Program-made: the position numbers and the translations under genes
Assembly (NCBI GenBank): GCA_039028795.1
Contig: JBCCHJ010000006.1
Location: 1-64,000, forward strand
Length of the DNA: 64,000 bases
Source: Thermohalobaculum sp039028795
Lineage (GTDB): Bacteria; Pseudomonadota; Alphaproteobacteria; Rhodobacterales; Rhodobacteraceae
Direction: 5' to 3'
Notes under the pieces: generated by a model
The model's input: the letters and a program-made list of their open reading frames with translations, nothing else
Databases searched by the model: none
What the model was told of the DNA's origin: nothing
Part shown: in pieces, positions 1-8,739 of the stretch
Numbering within the stretch: the stretch's first letter is position 1
Layout: every line of letters begins with the position of its first letter

Positions 1-186
1 AGATCGGGCGCATCATCGGTCGCTGCCGCCTGCGATGAAGCCCGCGAAGGCCAGACCATCATGATCATCGAAGCCATGAAGACGATGAACCAGATCCCAG
101 CCCCGCGCAGTGGCCGCGTTCGTACGGTCCTGGTCGATAATGCTGAACCTGTCGAGTTCGGCGAGCCGTTGATGATCATCGAATAA
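1..186 (+). CDS. accB: Acetyl-CoA carboxylase biotin carboxyl carrier protein, C-terminal part (5' end outside window)
   Basis: The reading frame is open from base 1 and ends at TAA 184-186. It holds the biotinyl domain with the EAMKTMN motif, whose Lys carries biotin, followed by the second half-barrel and the usual ending PLMIIE. The protein carries CO2 between biotin carboxylase and carboxyltransferase in fatty-acid synthesis. The accC gene follows after 13 bases, the normal accBC operon. The stretch before the motif has some unusual residues (CDEA where family members usually have a Gly at the first position) but the length is conserved, so no frameshift is suspected. Confidence 0.93.
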   Translation, partial: RSGASSVAAACDEAREGQTIMIIEAMKTMNQIPAPRSGRVRTVLVDNAEPVEFGEPLMIIE

Positions 187-199
187 CCCGGTCCAATCC

Positions 200-1546
200 A
201 TGTTCGAAAAAATCCTGATCGCCAACAGAGGCGAGATTGCGCTGAGGGTGATCCGCGCAGCGCGCGAAGTCGGCATCGAAACCGTGGCGATCCACTCGAC
301 CGCCGATGCAGATGCGATGCATGTCCGGTTGGCTGACCAAAGCGTTTGCGTCGGCCCACCACCAGCATTGCAGAGCTATCTCAATCAACCTGCGATCCTG
401 TCTGCATGTGAGATAACCGGCGCTGAAGCAGTGCACCCGGGCTACGGCTTTTTGTCCGAAAATGCTGGATTTGCGCAGATCGTCGAAGAAAGCGGGCTGA
501 CCTTCATCGGCCCGACAGCGGATCACATCCGTCTGATGGGCGATAAGATCGCGGCGAAGGAAACCATGATAAAGCTGGGCGTCCCATGCGTCCCGGGCTC
601 TGATGGCGGGGTGGATACCGTCGATGATGCCCTGAAGGTTGCAGCAGAGATCGGCTACCCGGTTCTGGTCAAGGCCTCTGCAGGCGGTGGCGGGCGCGGA
701 ATGAAGGTCGCCAAGACCGAGGCAGACCTGCCCACAGCATTTTCATCAGCGCGCAGCGAAGCGAAAGCCGCCTTCGGCGATGACGCAGTCTATCTGGAAA
801 AATACCTCGGCCAGCCGAGACATATCGAGATCCAAGTCATCGGGGATACGCACGGCAACGCCTGTCATCTGGGCGAGAGGGACTGTTCGCTGCAACGGCG
901 GCATCAGAAGGTCTTCGAAGAGGCCCCCTCGCCGGTGATTGATGCTGACACAAGGGCACGTATCGGCAAAATCTGTGCCGATGCAGTCCGCGACATGGGC
1001 TATCGTGGCGCTGGCACCATCGAATTCCTCTACGAGGATGGCGAGTTCTATTTCATCGAAATGAACACCCGCCTTCAGGTCGAACACCCGGTGACCGAAG
1101 CTGTTTACGGCGTCGATCTGGTCCGCGAACAGTTTCGGATCGCAGCGGGCGAGCCGCTGAGTTTCAGCCAGGATGATCTTGTGCCGGAAGGCCACGCCAT
1201 CGAATGCCGGATCAATGCGGAATCAATCCCATCCTTTGTGCCGTCCCCTGGATTGGTCGAAACCTATCACGCACCCGGCGGTCTGGGTGTGCGCATGGAT
1301 TCGCACCTTTACGCAGGGTACCGGGTTCCACCGCATTACGACAGCTTGATAGGCAAACTCATCGCCTATGGCGCCGACCGAAATGACTGCCTGATGCGCC
1401 TCAGACGCGCCTTAGGCGAAACCATCGTCGGTGGTATCGATACCAGTCTTCCCCTGTTCCACGCTTTGTTGGACAATCCGGACGTGCTGTCCGGTGATTA
1501 CAACATCCACTGGCTGGAAAAGTGGTTGGATAACCAGCCGGATTAA
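200..1546 (+). CDS. accC: Acetyl-CoA carboxylase, biotin carboxylase subunit
   Basis: A 448-residue ATP-grasp enzyme, the normal length for AccC, which carboxylates biotin on AccB using ATP and bicarbonate. Visible hallmarks are the N-terminal IANRGEIALR, the glycine-rich ATP loop ASAGGGGRGMK, and the catalytic segment EMNTRLQVEHPVTE. It begins 13 bases after accB and is certainly its operon partner; the aat gene follows after about 50 bases. The translation continues without interruption across the whole family length. Confidence 0.98.
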   Translation: MFEKILIANRGEIALRVIRAAREVGIETVAIHSTADADAMHVRLADQSVCVGPPPALQSYLNQPAILSACEITGAEAVHPGYGFLSENAGFAQIVEESGLTFIGPTADHIRLMGDKIAAKETMIKLGVPCVPGSDGGVDTVDDALKVAAEIGYPVLVKASAGGGGRGMKVAKTEADLPTAFSSARSEAKAAFGDDAVYLEKYLGQPRHIEIQVIGDTHGNACHLGERDCSLQRRHQKVFEEAPSPVIDADTRARIGKICADAVRDMGYRGAGTIEFLYEDGEFYFIEMNTRLQVEHPVTEAVYGVDLVREQFRIAAGEPLSFSQDDLVPEGHAIECRINAESIPSFVPSPGLVETYHAPGGLGVRMDSHLYAGYRVPPHYDSLIGKLIAYGADRNDCLMRLRRALGETIVGGIDTSLPLFHALLDNPDVLSGDYNIHWLEKWLDNQPD

Positions 1547-1597
1547 GCGAAGATTGACTCTGGCAGGTTAGGCAGAGAGCGTGACTATCGAGACTTC

Positions 1598-2257
1598 ATG
1601 AAAGACACTGACGGCGACATTCTCGACCTGACGCCAGAGCTTGTTCTTCGGGCCTATGGCGCTGGTGTCTTTCCTATGGCCGACAACTCGCAGGCCGACG
1701 ATATTTACTGGGTGGACCCTCGGAAACGTGGGATCCTTCCCCTGAACGGCTTTCACCTCTCGAAAAGCCTGAAGAAGCGCCTGCTGAAAGACGATTACCG
1801 GATCCGGGTGGACACAGCCTTCGTCCAGGTTCTGGATGCATGTGCGGACCGGCCAGAGACCTGGATCAATCCTGTGATCCGGGATCTTTTCATCAAACTG
1901 CACCATATGGGATATGCCCACTCGGTCGAGGTCTGGAAAGATGGCCAATTAAGCGGGGGCCTCTATGGATTGCACCTGGGGGCGGCATTTTTCGGTGAAA
2001 GCATGTTCACAGTGATGCGCGACGGCTCGAAAATCGCGCTGGCCTGGCTGGTGGCGCGTTTGAAGTCAGGTGGATTCACCTTGTTGGACACCCAATTCAC
2101 GACCGCGCATCTGGAAACTTTGGGCGCGCGTGCGGTGCCAAGGGCGCATTATCATGAACTTCTGGATCGGGCGCTGTCCAAGCGGGCGCAGTTTAATGCC
2201 CTGCCTGCGGACTATTCACCCAAAGGCGTGGTGCAGTTGATTACCCAAAGATCGTAG
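1598..2257 (+). CDS. aat: Leucyl/phenylalanyl-tRNA--protein transferase
   Basis: A 219-residue protein that transfers Leu or Phe from tRNA to N-terminal Arg/Lys of proteins, tagging them for ClpS/ClpAP in the N-degron pathway. The start region (LRAYGAGVFPMAD) and the central WVDPRKRGILPL and GGLYG...FFGESMF segments are diagnostic. It follows accC in the same direction. Its 3' end overlaps the convergent DUF2155 gene by 46 bases, so the last residues of both proteins are encoded by opposite strands of the same DNA. Confidence 0.97.
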   Translation: MKDTDGDILDLTPELVLRAYGAGVFPMADNSQADDIYWVDPRKRGILPLNGFHLSKSLKKRLLKDDYRIRVDTAFVQVLDACADRPETWINPVIRDLFIKLHHMGYAHSVEVWKDGQLSGGLYGLHLGAAFFGESMFTVMRDGSKIALAWLVARLKSGGFTLLDTQFTTAHLETLGARAVPRAHYHELLDRALSKRAQFNALPADYSPKGVVQLITQRS

Positions 2258-2940
2258 CGCGGGTGATCCAGCGCAGATAAAGCAGGGCTTTCGGCAAACA
2301 TCCATCCCGAAAATTCAGGATCAGGGGTCTCATATTTGGTGTCCCAGACCTTCAAGAAGGCCATGGTTCCGTGAGTGTCGTTGTCGCCGGGCGACCGGCA
2401 TGCATCCAATCTGACCCGTAAACGAGCGACCCGGACCGTCTCGCCCACTGAAACGTCATAGGTGCGGATTAAGCCCGTCATCTTGTCCAATTGGCGCAAA
2501 CGGGCGCCGTTCTTCAGGCGCGTGCTGGGCGATGACAACGGCACAGCCATCACCACTTCATCAGGCTTGAAGGTCGACTGACGTTCTGGCGCCTTCTTGA
2601 AACGGTTGTTCGGCGGTTGGTCACTTTGCTGCTCTGGCGCACCGTCCGGGTCTTTGGTCGTGGACTGTTCGTCGTCGCGGGAACCGCCCAGCCTGACGAC
2701 CTTTGGAATGTCGCCCGTGGACGCCTCATCTTCGTCCGGTTGCGTGATATCTCTATCCTGCTGGGGTGCCACTTCGACGTCGGATGGGCTCTCACCCGGC
2801 CTAAGAACACGCACACGCGGCACAGGGGAAGATAAGACCTGTCCTGAAAAACCTTGGCCATCACTTTGATTTTGCTGGGAAATGGCAGGCGTGGTGCCAG
2901 CCATGCCGAAAATCACCCACAATATAAGAACACGCTGCAT
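2212..2940 (-). CDS. DUF2155 domain-containing exported protein
   Basis: The start is taken at the ATG 12 codons into the longer open frame, because the sequence then begins with a clear signal peptide (MQRVLILWVIFGMAGTTPA). After an acidic, Pro/Gln-rich low-complexity linker (about residues 25-120) comes a C-terminal DUF2155 domain with two Cys (DACRSPGDN and VINCTTP) that could form a disulphide. Function unknown. It is the third gene of the NDUFA12-mlaD-DUF2155 leftward cluster (7-base gap from mlaD), an arrangement familiar from Rhodobacterales, suggesting an envelope role. Confidence 0.85.
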   Translation of the reverse strand: MQRVLILWVIFGMAGTTPAISQQNQSDGQGFSGQVLSSPVPRVRVLRPGESPSDVEVAPQQDRDITQPDEDEASTGDIPKVVRLGGSRDDEQSTTKDPDGAPEQQSDQPPNNRFKKAPERQSTFKPDEVVMAVPLSSPSTRLKNGARLRQLDKMTGLIRTYDVSVGETVRVARLRVRLDACRSPGDNDTHGTMAFLKVWDTKYETPDPEFSGWMFAESPALSALDHPRYDLWVINCTTPLGE

Positions 2941-2947
2941 CAGGGCC

Positions 2948-3391
2948 CTAGTTTGTGCCTTGCACAAGCCTGCCAATGATATCCATCAGGTTGACCGATC
3001 CCTGGGTGTGTTCGAAGTTGGACTCGTCCTCCAACATGAAATCCGACCCACCGGGATCTATCGCAATAAAGTTGCCCCCCAAAAGGCTTTCAGAGGCAAC
3101 TTTCGCAATCGAGTCCTCGGGTATCTTGATGTCCTGGCGGATCGACATGGTCACAACCGGGAAATAGTTCTTAGGATTCAGAGAGATATCCGAGATCGAG
3201 CCGACCTTGACACCGCCGATCTGAACATCTCCGCCAATGTTCAACCCCTCGGCGGCTCTAAACTCTGCTGTCAGTTCGTACCCGGCGCCGCCCACGGCGA
3301 CATCGGCGGTGTTGGCTGCATAAACCAAGAACCCACCGGCAACGGCAAGGACCGCGGCACCTATCACTGTTTCTGCAGCACTGCTGGCCAT
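2948..3391 (-). CDS. mlaD: MlaD-like MCE-domain protein (outer-membrane lipid asymmetry transport)
   Basis: A 147-residue protein when started at MASSAAET: one N-terminal membrane anchor (about residues 5-28) followed by a single MCE domain (GLNIGGDVQIGGVKVGSI, SLLGGNFIAIDPGG). MlaD is the periplasmic lipid-binding ring of the Mla ABC transporter. The start is 4 bases after the NDUFA12 stop; a longer in-frame start at 3448 would overlap that gene heavily and is less likely. The mlaE/F partners are not in this window. Assignment as MlaD rather than another MCE protein rests on length and motif. Confidence 0.88.
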   Translation of the reverse strand: MASSAAETVIGAAVLAVAGGFLVYAANTADVAVGGAGYELTAEFRAAEGLNIGGDVQIGGVKVGSISDISLNPKNYFPVVTMSIRQDIKIPEDSIAKVASESLLGGNFIAIDPGGSDFMLEDESNFEHTQGSVNLMDIIGRLVQGTN

Positions 3392-3395
3392 TGGT

Positions 3396-3776
3396 CTACT
3401 CCGGTTGCCAAGCTTCGTAATCGCCCGTCGCAGGCGCTCGCGTTCCACTCGAATGAACGCTTCCGGGCGGATGATAAGCAGCCGTTGTACCGGTCATGTT
3501 CGGAACATGGTCCTTTTCCCAGGTTTTACGCGGCAACGCACCATCCTCGGGCGGTTCGTCAAAAGTATAGTGCAGCCAGCCATGCCAATCGGGCGATACA
3601 TTCGATGCCTCCGAGACATCTGCGTAAATCACCCAGCGACGTTTACCGCCTTCTGTTTGGTAGAACTTATTCCCCAGGTCGTCTTCGCCGACATATTCGC
3701 CGTTTCGGGCCGTATACAGTCTTGTTCCGATCGTCTGGCCGTTCCACCAAGTGAACAACTGAGAAAATAAGCTCAT
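3396..3776 (-). CDS. NADH:ubiquinone oxidoreductase accessory subunit NDUFA12 family
   Basis: A 126-residue protein homologous to mitochondrial complex I subunit NDUFA12 (B17.2). It shows the family segments WWNGQTIGTRLYT, GEYVGEDDLGNKFYQ, RRWVIY and SPDWHGWLHYTFDEPP. The ATG is at 3774-3776; the upstream extension of the open frame lacks family sequence. It is the first gene of the leftward cluster with mlaD and DUF2155, although its role (respiratory complex I) differs from theirs. Supports an alphaproteobacterial origin because this supernumerary subunit is shared with mitochondria. Confidence 0.95.
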   Translation of the reverse strand: MSLFSQLFTWWNGQTIGTRLYTARNGEYVGEDDLGNKFYQTEGGKRRWVIYADVSEASNVSPDWHGWLHYTFDEPPEDGALPRKTWEKDHVPNMTGTTAAYHPPGSVHSSGTRAPATGDYEAWQPE

Positions 3777-3874
3777 TTCCGACTCGCTATCCTCATTCAG
3801 AGCGGAATATGGCTCTTCGAATAGACCGCGTCCAGACAATTGGACCTCTGAACAACCGTGCTTTCTGCGCACTA

Positions 3875-3907
3875 TATCAAAATTTTGATAACTTTCCGTG
3901 ACGTCAC
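3875..3907. promoter_or_regulatory. Pair of perfect palindromes between divergent NDUFA12 and FadL-type genes
   Basis: TATCAAAATTTTGATA (3875-3890) is a perfect 16-base palindrome; 7 bases on, GTGACGTCAC (3898-3907) is a perfect 10-base palindrome. They lie about 100 bases from each divergent start codon. Neither has a T-run or a loop, so binding sites for a dimeric regulator are more likely than terminators. The regulator is unknown. Confidence 0.5.
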
Positions 3908-4002
3908 CGCTTGCTTGGCGAAAGAAAATGTCGCTTTTGGCATTCAGAACGAAAATAAAATCTAGAAGAACCAAGAACACTCACACCGGAGAGGACAGAA
4001 CT

Positions 4003-5238
4003 ATGAAAAAGGGTGGAGCAATAGCAGCCGCACTTGCCTCAGTTGTGGCGATCACGGCAGCAAACAACAGTCACGCAGGCTCTTTCGCACTGAAGGAACG
4101 GTCGGCCAAATCGCAGGGTGTCTCGTTTGCCGGCGCGTCCGCCGGTTCGGGCGGAATCCAGTCCATGGGCTTCAACCCGGCCGTCGTGACGATGGTCGAA
4201 GAAGGAACCGTCTTAAGCGGCGGTCTTAGCCTGATCCAACCGATCGCTGATGGCGTCGCGACGATCAACGGCCAATCGGTTGATGCCGCGGAATTTGCAG
4301 GCGTCACGAATGGTTATATCGCGCACCGTTTGGACCCTGACCTGTGGGTGGGTCTGTCGGTGTTCACGCCGTTTGGTCTTGCGACGGCGTATGAACCCGA
4401 TTTCGTCGGTGCTGCAGACGGCCTTACCTCGCAGCTCCAGACGATCCAATTTTCGCCAACGCTCGGCATCCAGCCGTTTAATGGCGTCTCCTTTGCCATT
4501 TCCGCGAACATTCTCTACGCGAATGCACGCTTGACCTCGGCGATTGTGAACCTGGACGGCAATCAGATCGCTGCGGGCTTCACGGTCGGCGCCTTGTTCG
4601 AGCCGACCTCAACCACGACCTTGGGCATCGCCTACGATCATGGCTATGATCTGTCGCTGCCCGGCACAGCGACGTTCAGACCTGCGGCCGCAGCGATACC
4701 CTCGCTTGCGCCCTTGGCTGGTGCCACGGTACCGGCTGTTGCGGACGCATCTTTGCCAGCAACGGTTTCTGCCGGAATCGTCCAGGATATCGGCAGCAGC
4801 TTCCGGGTGATGGGGGAATTGCAGTACCAGTTCTGGTCGGCGTTCGATTCAATCGACACAACGATTACAACACCGTTCGGCGACGCCTTGCTCAGCGATG
4901 AACAGAACTATGACGATGCGTTCTTCGCCGCCATCGGCGCAGAAGTTGACGTTCTGGATGAATTGGCGGTGCGGGCCGGGGCAGCCTGGGACCAGACACC
5001 GACGATCGACGGCATCGAGGGCCGGACCGTGCGCGTGCCGGACGAAGACCGTATCTGGTTGTCGATCGGCGCAACGTACGAGATGAACGATCACATGGAT
5101 TTCGATCTCGGGTATTCGTACCTGTTCACTATCGATGATCCGGTCGTCACGCTGCGGAACGGGCCTGCAGCCGGGTCGACTGTGGTATATGACGGCGGTG
5201 CGCACATCTTCTCCGTCGGCGGATCGCTGAAGTTCTGA
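4003..5238 (+). CDS. OmpP1/FadL family outer-membrane hydrophobic-compound transporter
   Basis: A 411-residue beta-barrel precursor. The ATG at 4003 is preceded by GGAGAGGA at 3988-3995 and opens a typical signal peptide ending around NSHA-G. Family features are the N-terminal plug-like segment with AGASAGSGGIQSMGFNPA, repeated amphipathic strands (for example GVSFAISANILYANARL), and a C-terminal strand ending in Phe (GGSLKF), as expected for BAM-dependent outer-membrane proteins. It probably imports fatty acids or other hydrophobic molecules. Monocistronic: palindromes upstream and a terminator downstream. Confidence 0.93.
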   Translation: MKKGGAIAAALASVVAITAANNSHAGSFALKERSAKSQGVSFAGASAGSGGIQSMGFNPAVVTMVEEGTVLSGGLSLIQPIADGVATINGQSVDAAEFAGVTNGYIAHRLDPDLWVGLSVFTPFGLATAYEPDFVGAADGLTSQLQTIQFSPTLGIQPFNGVSFAISANILYANARLTSAIVNLDGNQIAAGFTVGALFEPTSTTTLGIAYDHGYDLSLPGTATFRPAAAAIPSLAPLAGATVPAVADASLPATVSAGIVQDIGSSFRVMGELQYQFWSAFDSIDTTITTPFGDALLSDEQNYDDAFFAAIGAEVDVLDELAVRAGAAWDQTPTIDGIEGRTVRVPDEDRIWLSIGATYEMNDHMDFDLGYSYLFTIDDPVVTLRNGPAAGSTVVYDGGAHIFSVGGSLKF

Positions 5239-5261
5239 TCGAACACATAGCGGAATGAAGT

Positions 5262-6389
5262 TCAGAGGGGGGCGATGTCCCCCTCTTTTCTTTTGGCGTG
5301 AAAGTCTTCGACAAACTGATCAAGCCGCCCTGCCCCGATTGCGCGGCGCATGCCCGCCATCAGTTCCTGATAATAGTGCAGGTTGTGCCAGGTCAGCAGC
5401 ATCGAGCTGATGATCTCTTTCGCGCGAAAGACATGATGCAGATAGGCCCGGCTATAGCCTTGGCAGCATGGACAAAGGCAGTCTTCGTCCAATGGCCTGG
5501 GGTCGTCCGCATGACGCGCGTTCTTGATGTTGACGACCCCGCGCCGGGTGAATGCCTGCCCTGTGCGGCCTGAGCGTGACGGTAGCACGCAATCGAACAT
5601 ATCGACCCCGCGCTGCACCGCACCGACCAGATCATCGGGCTTGCCCACGCCCATCAGATATCTCGGTTTGTCGGCAGGGAGTTGCCCGGGTGCATAATCC
5701 AATACCTCAAACATCTGGTCCTGGCCTTCACCAACCGCCAGGCCGCCGATTGCATAACCGTCAAAGCCAATCCGGGTCAGCGCCTCGGCAGATTCTGCGC
5801 GCAGATCCTGAAAGGTCGATCCCTGCTGTATGCCGAACAAGGCATGCCCCGGACGGTCACCGAAGGCCTCCCGCGACCGCTGAGCCCAACGCATGGACAA
5901 GGCCATAGACTTCGCCGCGACGTCCTTTTCCGCCGGATAGGGTGTGCATTCGTCAAAACACATGACGATATCCGATCCCAGTTGCCGCTGGATCTGCATC
6001 GATGTTTCCGGCGACAGCATGTGTTTCGAGCCATCGACATGGCTGGCGAATTCAACGCCTTCCTCGGTCATCTTGCGCAGATCCGTCAGGCTCATGACTT
6101 GGAAGCCGCCGCTATCGGTCAGGATCGGCCCACCCCAATTCATGAACCTGTGCAGACCGCCCAGCGCCTCGACCCTGGCGGCCCCGGGCCGCAGCATCAG
6201 GTGATATGTGTTGCCCAGCAGGATATCGGCACCTGTCGCCGCGACGCTGTCAGGCAGCATCGCCTTTACAGTGGCCGCCGTGCCCACCGGCATGAAAGCG
6301 GGCGTGCGGATCACACCGCGCGGCGTCGTGATTTCCCCGGTTCGGGCCTTTCCGTCGGTGGCGTGAATGTCGAATTGGAAACGCGTCAT
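5262..6389 (-). CDS. tgt: Queuine/preQ1 tRNA-ribosyltransferase
   Basis: A 375-residue enzyme that exchanges guanine-34 of GUN-anticodon tRNAs for preQ1 in queuosine synthesis. Visible are the active-site DSGGFQVMSL region, the tRNA-binding LPSRSGRTGQAFTRRG segment, and the zinc site CLCPCC followed by RAYLHH (Cys-x-Cys-x2-Cys...His). Normal length. Transcribed divergently from the TIR-domain gene, with only 74 bases between start codons. The glutamyl-Q synthetase gluQ, which modifies the tgt product on tRNA-Asp, lies 8 kb away. Confidence 0.98.
   Translation of the reverse strand: MTRFQFDIHATDGKARTGEITTPRGVIRTPAFMPVGTAATVKAMLPDSVAATGADILLGNTYHLMLRPGAARVEALGGLHRFMNWGGPILTDSGGFQVMSLTDLRKMTEEGVEFASHVDGSKHMLSPETSMQIQRQLGSDIVMCFDECTPYPAEKDVAAKSMALSMRWAQRSREAFGDRPGHALFGIQQGSTFQDLRAESAEALTRIGFDGYAIGGLAVGEGQDQMFEVLDYAPGQLPADKPRYLMGVGKPDDLVGAVQRGVDMFDCVLPSRSGRTGQAFTRRGVVNIKNARHADDPRPLDEDCLCPCCQGYSRAYLHHVFRAKEIISSMLLTWHNLHYYQELMAGMRRAIGAGRLDQFVEDFHAKRKEGDIAPL
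5264..5294. terminator. Intrinsic terminator between the FadL-type gene and tgt
   Basis: AGAGGGGG (5264-5271) pairs with CCCCCTCT (5279-5286) around a short loop, followed on the + strand by TTTTCTTTT. It ends the FadL transcript. The left arm overlaps the last codon of convergent tgt, so the site may also act in the other direction. Confidence 0.8.
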
Positions 6390-6463
6390 GGGCGGCTCTT
6401 ATCCCAGAGGCCGCGCACTGGGAAGCATTCGCGCCAATTGCATGACTTTGCCGCATCTGATCT

Positions 6464-8728
6464 ATGATGCCGCCTACCATGAGCAAGCCTGCCGAAGCCC
6501 ACCCAGCGGACGAACCCGCCCTGCCCGACGCTGACCGGATGCAGCTTTTCATCAGCTATTCCCGCCGGGACAGCGAGGCCGCGCATGCAATGGTAATGGC
6601 GTTAGAGGCCGAAGGCTTTGCCGTCACCATCGATACCCGCGACCTGCCATTTGGCGAAGAATGGCAGCAGGAATTGCGCGATTTCATTCATGCTGCCGAT
6701 ACCGTGATCTGGTTGGTCAGCCCGGACTCCGTCGGCTCGCGCTGGGTGAACTGGGAACTGGGCGAGGTGCAGCGCGCGGGCAAGCGTCTCTTCCCTGTGG
6801 TGGTTCGCGAAACCACGCCAGAGGACCTGCCCGAAGCCTTGGGCAAGCTGCATCTCTTGCCCGCCAAGGGCATGTTCCAAGTCGTGGATCACCTGCCCCC
6901 CTTGGTCGCGGCGTTGCACACGGATCGCGGCTGGGTCAAGGAATACACCCGGCTTGGCATGATCGCCAGGACATGGGTCGCAGGCGGGCAAGGCACCGAC
7001 CGCCTGCTGCGCGGACGGGCTTTGAAGGCAGCCCAGGACTGGCGCATCCGGCGCCCAAGCGCTGCCCCGCCCGCTGACCCTGCGATCCTGGATCTGCTGG
7101 CGGCATCCGAACATGGTGCGAAACGGCGTCAAAGAAGTCTGATCGCCAGTCTGGCAGGCGTGGCAGTCCTCTTGGCAGGACTGGCCGTATATGCGCTCGT
7201 CAAACAACAAGAAGCCGTTGAAAACGAACAGCTCGCCGAACGCCGTGCGGCGCGCATGTCCGTCAGCGCCGCCGAAAGACTGCGACTGGATGGGTTCGTT
7301 ACCGAAAGCATGCTCGTGCTGTTGAACAGCGCCAGCTATTTCACCGATGACGACGCCACGGGAGGCCTGCGCATAGAAATGGAGCGGGCGCTAGAACGTC
7401 AAAGCGTCGAGAAAGCCCGCGTGCTGCTGCCGCCCGGCACGCGTGCCAAAATCGAAGGGTCCATTCTGCGCCTGACCGATGCCGATGAGCAGCCGGTGCC
7501 CATGCCCCTGCCTGGTGTCGAAGCCCGCTCGACCAGCGCACCCGAACCGTTCTTATGCGAAGTGGTCTTTTTCAATCCCTCCTTCAACTTCCCCAAGGAT
7601 GACTTCTACGACTCGCATGAATGCGAACGCAAAGGCTCCTATATCCTGGTGCATCAAAGCTATCTCGGCGCAAGCGGCGGGACCGAGGTCTTCACGATTC
7701 TGATGGATGGCCGTGCCGACCCGATCTTCCAACTGGACCAGGACTATTTCTTTCAGGACTACCATTGGACGGTTGAAGGCACGACCGCTGCCTTTGTTTT
7801 CGCCGAAGACAACGTTCTAACCCATTACACCCTGAATGATGGAGAGTTGTCGGATCCGGAAGCGTTGGTGCTGGACCGCGAAGCCGGAACACCATTTCTA
7901 ATCTCACCCCAGCATCTGCTGGTGGTCACCGGCTTCAACGATGCCTACGACCGAGACGAAGATCAGGCAGAACGTTGGGTGATGGAGTTCACCCTGGGCG
8001 GAGGGCCTTCTTTCGTCGATCCGATTCCGGAAAACCCCTCTGATGAGTTTGCCGAATTAATCGGGATCGAGTTTGCAGCCAAGGCGCTGCGCCAGCCACA
8101 AAGCTGTATCGCAGCGTCGGACTATCTGTCGGATCTCTGTACTGGCACGTCGCCGGACGGAAGCTGGCGTTACGAGACGGATGAAAAATCTCTGACGCTG
8201 TTCAAAACCGACGATCCGGCCCCTGTCACCCAGATCGAAGGGCGGTTCGGACGCGGCATATCATTTCACCGCGACGGTCCTGAACTGGTGCTTGTCGATC
8301 CCGACGAAAGCCAGAATGTCAGCATCTGGTCGCCCGGCGTAGATCCTGGCGACGCATGGACTAGCCGCTTGATCTATCGAAGCACGCATCCAATCGATTC
8401 TGCAGAAACCGACCCGTCAGGTGATGTGCTGATCGTTGCGTTCTCGCCAGAGCCGAAAACAATCGAGGGGATTGCCTATGCGGTCTCGGCAAGGAAAACC
8501 TGGCGGCAGTTCGGGACACAATACCCCTTCGCGATGGTGCGTGTCCTGAAAGATGGCCGGGTTTTTGCTGGAACAGGACCCGGCGGCGTACATCGATTTC
8601 CACCCCTGTCCGAATTGTCCGCGTCGTTGGAAAAGGCGGTGCCAGATCGCTGCCGCCCGCAGAAAACAAAAACAGATGAACCCGGCTATTGGCGCCAATC
8701 GCCGTGCTGGCCGGATTGGATCGACTAA
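6464..8728 (+). CDS. TIR-domain membrane protein with a large C-terminal sensor-like region
   Basis: 754 residues. TIR domain about residues 26-150: LFISYSRRDSEAA start, VIWLVSPDSVGS core, and W94-V-N-W-E98, a Trp-x3-Glu motif matching the catalytic Glu of NAD-cleaving TIRs. A linker leads to one membrane helix (about 225-247), then a juxtamembrane RRAARMSVSAAERLRLDG segment and some 450 residues of likely beta-rich repeats without a family I can name. Proteins that join TIR, a helix and a propeller-like region are known in bacteria, often treated as candidate immune or stress receptors. No clear Shine-Dalgarno; ATG at 6479 is an alternative start. No partner gene adjoins it. Confidence 0.85.
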   Translation: MMPPTMSKPAEAHPADEPALPDADRMQLFISYSRRDSEAAHAMVMALEAEGFAVTIDTRDLPFGEEWQQELRDFIHAADTVIWLVSPDSVGSRWVNWELGEVQRAGKRLFPVVVRETTPEDLPEALGKLHLLPAKGMFQVVDHLPPLVAALHTDRGWVKEYTRLGMIARTWVAGGQGTDRLLRGRALKAAQDWRIRRPSAAPPADPAILDLLAASEHGAKRRQRSLIASLAGVAVLLAGLAVYALVKQQEAVENEQLAERRAARMSVSAAERLRLDGFVTESMLVLLNSASYFTDDDATGGLRIEMERALERQSVEKARVLLPPGTRAKIEGSILRLTDADEQPVPMPLPGVEARSTSAPEPFLCEVVFFNPSFNFPKDDFYDSHECERKGSYILVHQSYLGASGGTEVFTILMDGRADPIFQLDQDYFFQDYHWTVEGTTAAFVFAEDNVLTHYTLNDGELSDPEALVLDREAGTPFLISPQHLLVVTGFNDAYDRDEDQAERWVMEFTLGGGPSFVDPIPENPSDEFAELIGIEFAAKALRQPQSCIAASDYLSDLCTGTSPDGSWRYETDEKSLTLFKTDDPAPVTQIEGRFGRGISFHRDGPELVLVDPDESQNVSIWSPGVDPGDAWTSRLIYRSTHPIDSAETDPSGDVLIVAFSPEPKTIEGIAYAVSARKTWRQFGTQYPFAMVRVLKDGRVFAGTGPGGVHRFPPLSELSASLEKAVPDRCRPQKTKTDEPGYWRQSPCWPDWID

Positions 8729-8739
8729 GCCAATGCCCC

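Noticed and set aside
3898..4002. Longer N-terminal extension of the FadL-type protein from an upstream start
   Set aside because: It would precede the signal peptide, lacks family similarity, and the ATG at 4003 has a strong ribosome site.
5682..6467. Long plus-strand open frame opposite tgt
   Set aside because: It is the shadow of tgt, with Arg/Gly/Pro-rich composition and no family similarity.
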